NCBI RefSeq assembly: GCF_002234675.1
Contig: NC_019867.2
Location: forward strand, 1,134,001 to 1,198,000
Direction of reading: 5' to 3'
Source: Oryzias latipes
Lineage: Eukaryota; Chordata; Actinopteri; Beloniformes; Adrianichthyidae
DNA: 64,000 nucleotides
Position 1 is the stretch's first letter; each line of letters starts with the position of its first letter. The translations under genes were made by a program, and so were the position numbers. Positions 54,482-64,000 of this stretch are shown here, piece by piece. The notes under the pieces were generated by a model. That model was not told the origin of the DNA and did not search any database. It saw only the letters and a list, made by a program, of their open reading frames with translations.

Positions 54482-56097
54482 CAGGGGTGTCAAACACACG
54501 GCCCGCGGGCCGTATCCGGCTCGCCAGGTAGTTTAGTCCAGCCCACACGTGAAGAGTAAAAATCATAAGGATGTTTTAAAAAGAAAGCAAGTTTCTAGTC
54601 CATTCCTGTGGCGAGTTATGATTTTTTAAAGAAATAACTGAAATGTGCAAATCCACTACTAGGGGGAGCAAAGGAAAAGCTTAACAGGTGAAACAACATA
54701 ACTCTGCATGTGCCAAAAACGAAACCTAACAGCTCTGTGTCTGGGTAGGCAGTAGTTTGGTTCCCTGTGAGCCTCACCACTGAAGGATGATCAGTAGTGA
54801 CTCCCTAATGACCAAAATGTTGTCAGAAAGAAAATAAAGGTTGAAGTGAAGTCCTGAGCTTTCCAGGAAAATGGAAAGCGTTTCATTTGTTCACGGAGCT
54901 AAATGCAAACCTGCAAGCTTGGTATGTCATCAACAGGTTCTCCAAGAACATAACATTCAGCACCACTATGAGACTCTGCACAAAGAAAAGTTTCACCATT
55001 TGCAGTTAAGAAAAAAAAGATTTAGCAACTATTAGCTGGACCGATAAACAACCATCTGGATTTACTGCAGCCGTGGCGTCAGTGATGGAGCAGTGAAAGC
55101 TAGCTACCTTATTGCAGACAAGTTGGAGCAAACATCCAAACCATTTTCTGATGGTGAACTTATTGAAAAATGCTGAAGGCTGCAGAAGTCTTGTTCCCAA
55201 AAAGCAGTCGACCTTAAACATGAGTCTGTCAAGAATTACGATCAGATCCAACATCTCTGAGGAAACATGGGCAGCCATATGAAGGAATCCAGCCATTTAT
55301 TGTATTTTCAGGCACTATTGATGAAAGCACCAACATCACAGATATGTACAGCTGTGCATGTTTATTAAAGGTGATGAAGAGACGTCACAGTGGAGTTTCT
55401 GGAGTGGATGGACACAACAACAACTGATGACATAGTCAGCTCTCTAGTTACTGTGCTGGACGAGGTTGAAGTGAACTGGTCACATGAAGTAATTTTGGTC
55501 ACTGATGGCGCTCCATCAAAGGTCAGGAAGAAGGCAGGTGTTGCCACAAAATTCAGGCAGAAACCAGGAAAAGATTCTTATAATAATGAATGATAATAAT
55601 AATGGACATTTCATTGTGTTTTGCACACTTGAATGACGGTAAATGTGTTTCTGCACAGGATTTGAATCCTGATATTAACAATCTGGTGAAGTTTCAGGAG
55701 AGAAAAGAAGTTAACTCCAAACTCTTATGTTCACAAATGTTTGCAAGTTTAATTTAGTGTAATTTTGTCATCGTTTGGACGTTTACATTTTAGGAAGATG
55801 TTTCATATTTTTCTGTAGCCCCTCTTGAATTTATTATCAGGATTGCTTCAGTCTGTATAAAATTGAATAAACCAATATATTTAAAGTGAAATTAATTTCA
55901 TTTAAGATCCATTGACCTCTGTGAATGAATGTGTAATAAGAAATGATTAGGCTACCATGTTGGTTGAGGCATGGTTTCCAATAAGGTAAAAAAACAAGAA
56001 TAAAGTTGTTATTTTTCCTTTACATTACTGGTCCGGCCCACTTGAGATCAGACGGGTTGAATGTGGCCCCCGAACCAAAATGAGTTTGACACCCCTG
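54482..56097 (+). mobile_element. hAT element with GTF2I-repeat/ZBED-type transposase remnant
   Basis: 1616 bp with hAT ends CAGGGGTGTCAAAC and GTTTGACACCCCTG. It is flanked by ctctatag (54474-54481) and atctatag (56098-56105), an 8-bp duplication with one change. Both ends continue with inverted GGCCCGCGGGCC/GGCCC-type subterminal sequence. The interior is a decayed transposase. Confidence 0.85.
54900..55575 (+). pseudogene. Decayed hAT transposase
   Basis: Frame-shifted, stop-interrupted remnant. Recognisable pieces are about 55078-55190 (KASYLIADKLEQTSKPFSDG, ending at a TGA) and 55393-55575 (LVTDGAPSKVRKKAGV, the TDGAPSM-like block of hAT catalytic domains). The nearest family by these words is the transposase related to GTF2IRD2/ZBED5-type host proteins. 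The catalytic core is incomplete and no start is preserved. Confidence 0.65.
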
Positions 56098-56109
56098 ATC
56101 TATAGTTAT

Positions 56110-58950
56110 TCTGTTTTACAATATTTTACTGAATCTAAGAATTTTCATCTTTAATAAAACAATTATGGGTTTCTAGAGTTACTTTCCTGGGATTATTCTA
56201 ATTACTTTTTCTTGTCAAATGAAAATTTAACTTAAATATAGTTTCTTTGTTTTTCCCATTGAATAATCAATGAGGGATATAATACAAACTGTGCATTACT
56301 ATCTAAATAAAAAATACTTTATTTACAGATATCTATCAAAAATAGCTTTCAAAAGCTAACTAACCTACTTCATTAACCTTTAAAAGGTATAAAAAGCTAT
56401 TTGTAAAATGAATGAGACCTATTACCCATGATTCCATAAAACCTTGAGTTAAGAGCCGCGTCTTCTAAACGGATCGTTTTGTTTAATGATAATATTACAG
56501 AAATCTTGTCTTTACTGTTAATATTGTTTTATTTTGAGAACAGAAAAAGTTGAATTCCTGAGATAATTCCATGAAAAGGTCTAAAAGCTCTGATCTCTAA
56601 TAAAACTGTTGTCTTTACAAGATTAGGCTTTGACATTTTGGTTTCATGAATAGTCCTGAATAAAATACAACATTTTTAGATGTTTTAGGCCACTTGGCGG
56701 GGATTTAAAGAGTGTTTAAACCGCTATGTTACTATATTCCTGAAACCTTATTTAAACTGGGTTTTTGGCCTTTGATAGCAACAGCTTCAAAGTCTTGATT
56801 GCTTTCAGCAATCAGACGCAAATCTAGTTCTCAGTTCAGATCAAGAACGTGAGAAAAACTGTTGCACAACCTTAAATAACGGTGGAACCACTGATTTCTT
56901 CTCAACTGTTTTCTGGCAAAGTCCTCTGAAGTTTGTGCAGCAGAACCAGAACTCAGATCAGATGAGGTTCAGAAAAATAAAAGAAAACATCCCACTCATC
57001 ATAGAAATAGATTTTAGTCCTTTTTCCCAAAACAAGTGGAGTCAGATCAGACTTAGAAAAGCTGCAGGACATGTGGAACAGTCCTCCATGTGACCAGGGT
57101 CACCAGAACTGACGAATGACGGGTTGCCTGTCACATGACAAGGCTGCCCTGGGATTAAACCCCTCCCATTAAAAGGATACGAGGTGTGTCTAAAAGAAAT
57201 TGGCCCTGGACAGCTTGAGAGCGTCCCATGTCTGTCCAGCTGAGGACCAGCGTTGGAAGAAATAGAGGCGTCAACTGCCTCCCCCCCCCAGGAATGAGGT
57301 GGATGCTCATCATCCAAGCGGAGCAGCAGCAGGACTTAATGGTCCAGAAAACGCATTCAAAGAGGAGACAGGCAGGCGTGAAAGAGCCCAGAGAAGAAGA
57401 GGAGGAAGCTCAGCTGATCTTCACCCGGAAACATCTCAGCTCCGACGGCGAACCACGGACGGAAACACAACCGCTACAACAACCACAGCCAGAAAAACCG
57501 CAGGATTCCTGCAGAACAACAATCACCATGACTGCTTTAGGTGTCAATCAATGAGAAATGATACTTAGAATGTGAACAAAAAAAGCACAAAAGTCTTAGG
57601 TTGAAATTCACACTGCACCCTCAGGTCCAGGTCAGGCTGGTTTTTCAGTAGAACCAGATGTGGAAGCTCATCAGAACTCTGCTTTGGACCCAACAAGAGA
57701 ATTCTGGTCCTTCTGAGATCAAGAACCTTCTGGTTCCATCAGGGACCACAAGGATCCAGACAAACTGTAGAGCAGAATAGAGAGGAGCTCACAGACAGAG
57801 GAGGAGCAGTGAGGAGGTGAAGGTCCTCCATGATTCCAACCATTAGATCACGAGCACGAGACTTTTCTTTCAGCTTTTGACTTGGTGGTCAGAGTCAGAA
57901 ACAAGCAGCTGCTGAAGCAAAAAATGCCGCAGTTCCACAAATGACCACTGGAGGCAGGCTGCAAGGTGGAGCAATTATCCAGAGACTCCTTTGTTAAAAA
58001 GTCCCATTTTACATCCAAAAATGAATGTATTTCTGGATTCAAACGTCAAATAAATCGAAATCTGTTCATTAGAAATGTTTTTTGTTCCATTTTTTCTGCA
58101 GTTTTTTTGTCAACGGTCCATTTCAGAGTTCCCTGTTGCTCTGCAGCATCACCTCAGAGGTTTGATTCTGGTTGTAACTGAAGATGGTTTAAGCTCAAAA
58201 CACCACGTGAAAGCAGAGGAAACGCGTCTGAAACCCGTTTCGGATTTAAAGACTTGACTTAAAGCGGCCTTTTATGTGAAATCCAAGCCAGAAAAAAATA
58301 TACTTTGAAATAATGAACAACTAATGAAGGGTGGATAATTCTGACCAAACATGTCATCTAAACTGAATAACTATCACATTAAAGCTAAATTAGCCTCAGT
58401 CGCTGCACAGTTTTGTGCTTCTTAAACCGTTTTACTTTATGTTGGTTCAGTTTGGATGAATATTTTGTAAAACAACAGAAAATAAACTCATTTAAGCCTA
58501 AAGGACCTTTTATAAATAAAACATTTAAACAGAAACCAAAATAGCTCAAACATGTTGCAAACATGTACTAAAGTATATCAACATTTCTCAGGTTTATGTA
58601 GGAGGATAAAAAAATACAAATATTTCTAAATTCAGAAAGTTGTTTCTATTCATTTCCAAAGGTAAAAATGAAAAAAGGCCGAATCAGAGCAGAAAACGGC
58701 TTCAGTCCTCTTCAACCTTAATTTGGATCCCTGACAGGTTTGAACCAGCAGCATCTTTTCAATGACGGAGTGAAAAGCTCCTTTGGCTGAGCTCTGACGG
58801 TAAACCGGTGGCTCCGCCTGAGCTGCAACTAATTTAAAGCTACATCAAACACCAACATCAGCAAACGGCGGTCAATAAAAGCTCCTGCATCATCATGAAT
58901 AAAAGCTGTTCTGGTTTGTTTGCTCAGTTAATTCCTCCGTTCAAACCAAG
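56110..58950. other. AT-rich DNA, no gene seen
   Basis: Long AT-rich stretches with short chance frames. A GC-richer patch at 57,240-57,500 is open on the plus strand for 108 codons but shows no family feature or splice sites. Probably within the dmrt1 last intron. Confidence 0.35.
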
Positions 58951-58959
58951 AGCCTCTCT

Positions 58960-59290
58960 GGAAGCTGTTAAACGCTCATTATTGGTTTGCAATAGAGCTG
59001 CTTTGAGCGCAGGCCCGACACGAGCTGACAGACGGCGCCAAGCCTAGAGGTCAAAGGCTAATTAAGCAGAGAGGAACCTCTGCTCCCGTATTGTTAACCG
59101 ATCTGTCCTCAGCGGGGAGGCGGGATGCTAAATCTCCATTTCTGCTACTGTGCCCCATCAGCTCCCCAAATGGGCTGTCAGTCCATCTTCCTGACGTGAT
59201 CCATGGAAGAGTTATAGATATGCAATACTGAGGCGGGGGGGCCGATCAATACCTGCTATCATTACATTTAAACTACACATTCATGGCACG
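58960..59290. promoter_or_regulatory. Candidate regulatory element with nuclear-receptor and homeodomain-like sites
   Basis: Unique-looking sequence without repeat matches. AGAGGTCAAAGGCTAATTAA at about 59048 combines a DR1-like nuclear-receptor half-site pair with a TAATTA homeodomain core. CTCATTATTGG and CATTACATTTAAAC occur nearby. It directly precedes a minisatellite. Enhancer status is inferred only. Confidence 0.25.
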
Positions 59291-59423
59291 CTGACGGGGT
59301 AAGAAGAATGCCAAAGGAAAGGACACAGAAAGGGGAAATAGATTGCTTTAGAAAGCAGGAAGCCTGGCTGTCTGCTGCGCTGAAGCTGCAAACAGCCGTT
59401 CAGAGACAGAACCGCCAGAGCCA

Positions 59424-59770
59424 CGTCTGTCCACGCCACGTCTGTCCACGCCACGCCACGTCTGTCCACGCCACGTCTGTCCACGCCACGTCTGTCCACG
59501 CCACGTCTGTCCACGCCACGCCACGTCTGTCCACGCCACGTCTGTCCACGCCACGTCTGTCCACGCCACGTCTGTCCACGCCACGTCTGTCCACGCCACG
59601 CCTGTCCACGCCACGCCTGTCCACGCCACGTCTGTCCACGCCACGTCTGTCCACGCCACGCCTGTCCACGCCACGTCTGTCCACGCCACGTCTGTCCACG
59701 CCACGTCTGTCCACGCCACGTCTGTCCACGCCACGCCTGTCCACGCCACGTCTGTCCACGCCACGTCTGG
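59424..59770 (+). repeat. Minisatellite, 15-bp unit
   Basis: About 22 tandem units of CCACGTCTGTCCACG-type sequence, with CCACGCC variants and a few 5-bp indels near the left end. Because the period is a multiple of three, several frames remain open (PRLST, DVAWT and RRGVD repeats, up to ~190 codons). None has independent support as a gene. Confidence 0.95.
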
Positions 59771-60179
59771 AGACGCAGACGCTGAACTTATCCACAAAAA
59801 TGTTTCATCTTCTACTTTATGAACATTCAATTATGGAGTTTAGGCCGAAGAAAGAAAAAGGAATCATTTATAATAGAAATAAAATGATCTGTTTATAGAC
59901 GTTATCCATCTGTATCACTTTAAAATGTGAACTCAAATATCTAAAAACATATTGATATTTTTAGATCAAAAATAAATATACATAACTTGGATTGTTTGAA
60001 TAATTCAAAAATGTTTTTTGTGATTGTTATTTCTATTTTAAATGAACTTTTGTGCTGGAATCTTTATTTTAGACAAACGGTCGTTTCAGAAGCACAGACT
60101 TCTTAGACTCCCATCTTCTTTAAAAGTGTTCAAACTCAAAGCTCCATCCCGTTTTTTTCTTCTTCACCTTCCTGTCTTG

Positions 60180-60570
60180 AAAGCGGAGGTTCGATTCCCA
60201 CAGCGGCGGCCTCAGAGCGGCCAGACGCTGCAGAGCGGGAGCGGGAAGAGGAATCGCCGGAGAGCCTGAGAGGCCATAAAGCACGCAGCCCGGCCGGCCG
60301 TTTAATGTCTCCACAGCCCCGGGCCCGTCTTAATGGCGGTGTCGTACAGCACATTACCGCCGCGCTCGCGCCCGAGCAGACCATTACGCCGGTATTTAGT
60401 CTACAAACGCCGGGGGCCACGGAGCACTTAGCAGCCCGACGAGAGCGACCTGACAGGAAACGGTGTAATCACAGAGCAGACGGAGGGTTCTCATCCGAGG
60501 ACGGCCTTAGTCCCACTTCACCACGGCCAGCGGAGCAGGTGTGGCATTCAGGTGGGATCAGGACCTGCAC
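60180..60570. promoter_or_regulatory. Candidate regulatory element, CpG-rich
   Basis: A GC-rich unique stretch with GTCTTAATGGCGGTG, CACATTACCGCC and CCATTACGCCGG, three related TAATG/ATTAC homeodomain-like cores in CpG context. No splice-supported frame or repeat match. Inference from composition only. Confidence 0.25.
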
Positions 60571-60739
60571 CTGAGGGACGGGAGACACCTGCTTGCTCAG
60601 AGAGGGGGGGTCCGCCTTGTCCGACCTGTCAGTGGACTGCAGCCCTTTTTAGAGCTCCTGTTTGAGGATGAGGGTAAAGTTCATCTTCATCCTCTTCATC
60701 TGCAGCTGCTTTAAACTTTGTTTACTGAATGTGGTGCAG

Positions 60740-60950
60740 GAACCATTAGAAAAAGATCAGAACCAGATTAAGAAAACGATGCAAAACTATATTTCATGAA
60801 TCAAATGTGAATAAAGTGCGTCTTTGCTTTTGTTAGTTTTATTTTAAATTGAAGCATTTCATTGTTTCTGTGATGAGTTTGATAAATCGGTCATTTTTTC
60901 TGGTATCGTCTACAAATAATGCTTAAAATAAACCAATTGAATCAATCAAT
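60740..60950 (+). repeat. Interspersed repeat family B, copy 3
   Basis: Shares GATGAGTTTGATAAAT and the AATGCTTAAAATAAACCAAT tail with copies at 19735 and 37500. More divergent; likely a LINE 3' end. Confidence 0.45.
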
Positions 60951-60999
60951 ATAGATTTTCCCCAAACCCATAACCGTCAGGGTCGAAGATAAAAAATCC

Positions 61000-62025
61000 A
61001 AAGCCAACTTCAGTTTCCTCTGATGTTTCAGGATAAACAGCAGATAGAAACAGACCAAAAAAAGATGGTTCTAATTCTGGTATTTATAAATATAGTCAGA
61101 AATGTGAATCCACAACTTTATTAACAGCATCCTTGTAACATCAGACAAAAAGGTGTTGAATATTGTATTCTGGTCTGTCACAATAAATCCACATTTTGTT
61201 TATAAAATGCAGCCGTCTTTTATTTTGAAGGGGAAGGCTCTTTCTGCCAAAAGAAACTTTTCAAATGTGTTTGTTTGTTGGTAACTTGGAGGTTTCCGTT
61301 CAGCGGTTGGAGCAGCCGTTTTTAGAAAATAGCAGATGGATTTTCCAAACAGAGTCACTTCTTTCATTTCTGTTGGGATTCTGACTAAATAGGTCTGCTT
61401 TTCTTAGAAGCAACTTTTCCATGGACCGGTACCGGTCTGCAATGTGTAGTAAAATATTAGCGTTTCCAACATTAACTGCACTTTCTCCTCCAGAACTGAA
61501 ATGTTATCAGAGTTTTTAGATCCTTCCTTCAACATCTGCAACTGAATCAACTGGAAATGCAAAAGACAAAAAACCTTCAACCCCGAAATCGAACCATCAG
61601 CTTGAGGTACGTGTGGCCCCCTGAAACGTCTCATTGAGGAACCGACCCAGAATCCAGAAGCTTCTGCTGTCCTCCTGAGATCTCCACGCCTCACGCTGGA
61701 GCAGGAGGACCTGCAGCCCGTCCTCATCCAGGTGATGGATCGGCACTCAGGTGAGGGACGTCCTGACGTGTCCCAGAATGAGGTCTGACCGCTACATGAC
61801 ACAAACAGCCGGGGGGGGGGGGGGGTCACCTCCCAGCTCCTTTCAGGTTTCATAAATCCAAAAGAGTTTTGGCATCTTGGAGATGGAAGAGGAAAAGTGA
61901 TGAGGGAGCAGGAGAAAGTATTTCACGCGCGAAACAAAGAAGCTCAGTGAGGCCGACCCCCCCCAGGCCTATTTTTCAGAGGCGGGCAGCCTGAAACGAC
62001 AGACTTTATACGCAGTAACTCACTG
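61000..62025. other. Intergenic or intronic DNA, no gene seen
   Basis: No exon or complete element was recognised. CATGGACCGGTACCGGTCTG at 61421 is a word found in some hAT elements, but no ends could be paired. A G15 run lies at 61811-61825. Confidence 0.3.
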
Positions 62026-62029
62026 GACT

Positions 62030-62640
62030 GTACAGTAGAGTACAAGGCGAAGTGGGGAAATCAATAGAATATCATCTAGAAAGATAGTAATGGATTTCTA
62101 ACATAATGGGCTCACGCGGGTCCATCGATTAGCAGGATTAACATCTGCAATCCCTCAACCTTCACATTTGCATTTAAATGACTCCACACTCTGCGCTGAC
62201 ACCGGGAGAACCAACCGGCGGCGGCCGCTCCACCACATCCATCTGCTCCTCAGACACAAAAGTTCAGAAACTTTCCTCCGTTATGAATTTAAAGTCCAGA
62301 CAAGGACAAACGCCAACAGGACATAAACACAGTCAGACTGCAGCGGCGGCCCCCGCGGGCCCAAAGCTGCCATAAGTCTTCCATTGGAGCCCCCCCCAGG
62401 TCAGACCCTGGCGAGGTGTTTGTGGAGAAACGGGGCGAGTGTCTCTCTGTGTGTGGGGGGGGTTGATGGACTGCACTGTCACCTCCCGCGCAGCGATTTA
62501 CAGCGGCGGGCTGCTGACGAGCGCGCGGCCGTAAAGCGGCCTGCCGCGGCGGGGGCGTATTTCACAGCGAGCTGGCTTTTATGAAGAACACCGGGACGGC
62601 GCTGCCCACAGCTCCGCCCGCCCCGCCGTGACGGATGGAC
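62030..62640. promoter_or_regulatory. Candidate regulatory element with octamer-like site
   Basis: Unique-looking sequence. The left part (62030-62180) is AT-balanced with CATCGATTAGCAGGATTAAC (paired-type homeodomain-like) and ATTTGCATTTAAAT (octamer-like). The right part is CpG-rich (GCGGCGGGCTGC to CTGCCGCGG). No repeat match within the window and no splice-supported frame. Inference only. Confidence 0.25.
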
Positions 62641-63084
62641 AAAGACGCATGACAAGCTTCATCATTGTTTGTAAATCTTAACTGTTCCCGCTCACTAACT
62701 CCAGAAGGCAATTTTGCGGAGACAGCGGCCCTACGCTGGGGGGTGGGGGTGGGGGGGAGAGGAGGAGGAGGAGGGAAAGGGGAAAGGACAACATGGCTCT
62801 CCTGAAGGTTATTTGGATCTCTATATTTGGCCAAATGATTAGCCTTTTGCTGGGAGGGAGATAAATCTGACAGCGCCGTGTTTGGCGGGAAGGGGGGGGG
62901 GGGGGGGGGCGCTCACTGCCACTTCCTGTTCCCGGGCTGGAACAGCATCGCAGCTCTACTAATAATTCTGAAGGAACCTCTGGATGAACGGATGGTTAGA
63001 ACATCCGATGTTCCGTTTGAAGAGCCGCTCTGAGGAAAACGGCGTTTTTGGCGTTTTTCTGATGATGGAGGACATTCATAAAGA

Positions 63085-63290
63085 AAATGAGTATTTCTTT
63101 ATTTGCATCACTGTGAATCAGGAGCAGACACAAAAAAAGCAACGTTTGTGCACGGGGAGTAAGAGCTCTAAGAAAAAGGGAGGGGAATAGGGGATGGGGT
63201 TGCTCCTAGCCAGCAGTCCCGCCTACAACTTTAGAGGAGGATTTCTGCTAAACTCCTGCCGCTCTGCAGGAACTAGAAAACGACACAGGT
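63085..63290 (-). repeat. Interspersed repeat family C, copy 3
   Basis: Reverse relative of 28545-28780, with TGCCGCTCTGCAGGAA and GTGAATCAGGAGCAGACACA (the latter also in the 46965 copy). No coding capacity. Confidence 0.5.
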
Positions 63291-63544
63291 TTTTAGGATG
63301 TGGGCTAAAAACGGCAGCATGATCATGAAAAGACCACATCTGACAGTAGATCAGGTCGGGGTGGGTTGTTAAGGAGCCCCCACCATGAGGATTCAGTCAG
63401 GGAGAAACAGCTCTGGAATCATCTCAAACACAAAAACTGGAGTGAAAGACGTTCAGTCAAACACTGTCTACGGTTGTCATGGAAACCACACAAATCCCTC
63501 CACTCATTCCTGATGAAGAATGAACTCTTTCAGGTAAAAAGACC

Positions 63545-63780
63545 CCAAGGTGCGTCTTTTTCCATGATATTTATACAAGTTATAAACTGACCAGTCAGAT
63601 GCCTCCATTAAAAGTAGGCGGAGCCTGCTGGCCCCCACGTCCAACATTCAAAACTTTTGACAGATTTGGTGTACTCTGCTTTTAAGTGGTAGGGGCGTGG
63701 CTTCCAACAAGCTCATCCCTGATTGGCTGCCATAGAAAGGTCGACTCAGACCAATCACTGCTTAGGAATGACAGCACTCA
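63545..63780 (+). repeat. Interspersed repeat family A, copy 4
   Basis: Same orientation as 18975-19370, with TATAAACTGACCAGTCAGAT, AAAGTAGGCGGAGCCTGCTG and GTGGTAGGGGCGTGGC. The 5' third of the family is missing here. Confidence 0.65.
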
Positions 63781-64000
63781 GACACAGCAGGCTTGTGTTG
63801 GTGCTCATGGTGACCTTCAACCTTTCATATTTCCTCCAGCACATCCACTCATCTGCCCGCACTGATGACATCATGCTGACATCATCACGCACTCTGACAG
63901 AAACGGCCGATGTGTCCATCTGGGACTTTTAAAGCTGAAAAAAGAAATGGATGAGCAGCTTCTGCCTTTTTGGCTGCTGGAACGCCCCCCGGAGAACGGC

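Noticed and set aside
59308..59898. 196-codon plus and 160/131-codon minus frames
   Set aside because: Produced by a 15-bp minisatellite whose period is a multiple of three.
61404..61853. 149-codon minus-strand frame
   Set aside because: No domain or family feature and no clear splice sites; partly hAT-like words.
46400..64000. DM-domain or middle exons of dmrt1
   Set aside because: Looked for DM-domain codons ([14 protein letters not shown]) and the YNYQQYQM-type segment on the minus strand; none seen.

Overview
This is teleost fish nuclear DNA. The evidence is the dmrt gene cluster with vertebrate-type introns, short GT-AG introns, CpG-rich promoters with flipped CCAAT boxes, AATAAA signals, and a dense load of fish-type transposons (R4/Rex6 and L2 LINEs, hAT, piggyBac, Harbinger). 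The species cannot be fixed from the sequence alone.

The named protein-coding content is the conserved DM-domain transcription factor cluster, all on the minus strand and in the usual vertebrate order. From right to left these are the last coding exon of dmrt1 (46.2 kb; its DM-domain exons are not in the window), a complete two-exon dmrt3 (39.5-42.1 kb) and a complete dmrt2 (21.5-24.1 kb). These factors act in the nucleus as sequence-specific DNA-binding regulators of gonad fate (dmrt1), spinal interneuron fate (dmrt3) and somite/left-right patterning (dmrt2). Several unique-looking GC-patterned stretches around them (7, 26.5, 44.5, 59, 60.3 and 62.3 kb) are candidate regulatory elements; conservation could not be tested.

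The rest is mostly mobile DNA. The largest insertion (9315-16865) is a 7.55-kb DNA transposon with about 530-bp terminal inverted repeats, a 6-bp target duplication and a broken, intron-containing integrase-like transposase. A hAT-like element is nested in it, and a third element is nested in that one. A 184-bp MITE at 8502 has the same TATGGAG ends and 6-bp duplication. At 31.2-34.7 kb sits an R4/Rex6-type LINE with one uninterrupted ORF, flanked at its 5' side by a nearly identical inverted copy of its own 3' end. A 5'-truncated L2 LINE follows it. Three piggyBac-like MITEs, two hAT elements with 8-bp duplications, a Harbinger MITE, several interspersed repeat families, two coding-frame-open minisatellites and many long G/C homopolymers fill much of the remainder.

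The least expected items are a possible two-exon gene for a 61-residue protein between dmrt2 and dmrt3 (30142-30742, minus), a 1.35-kb GC-rich retrotransposed unit with a poly(A) tail and target duplication but no reverse transcriptase (50177-51530), and an orphan terminal exon at 47667-47753. Splice sites were chosen by eye, and no database comparison was possible.
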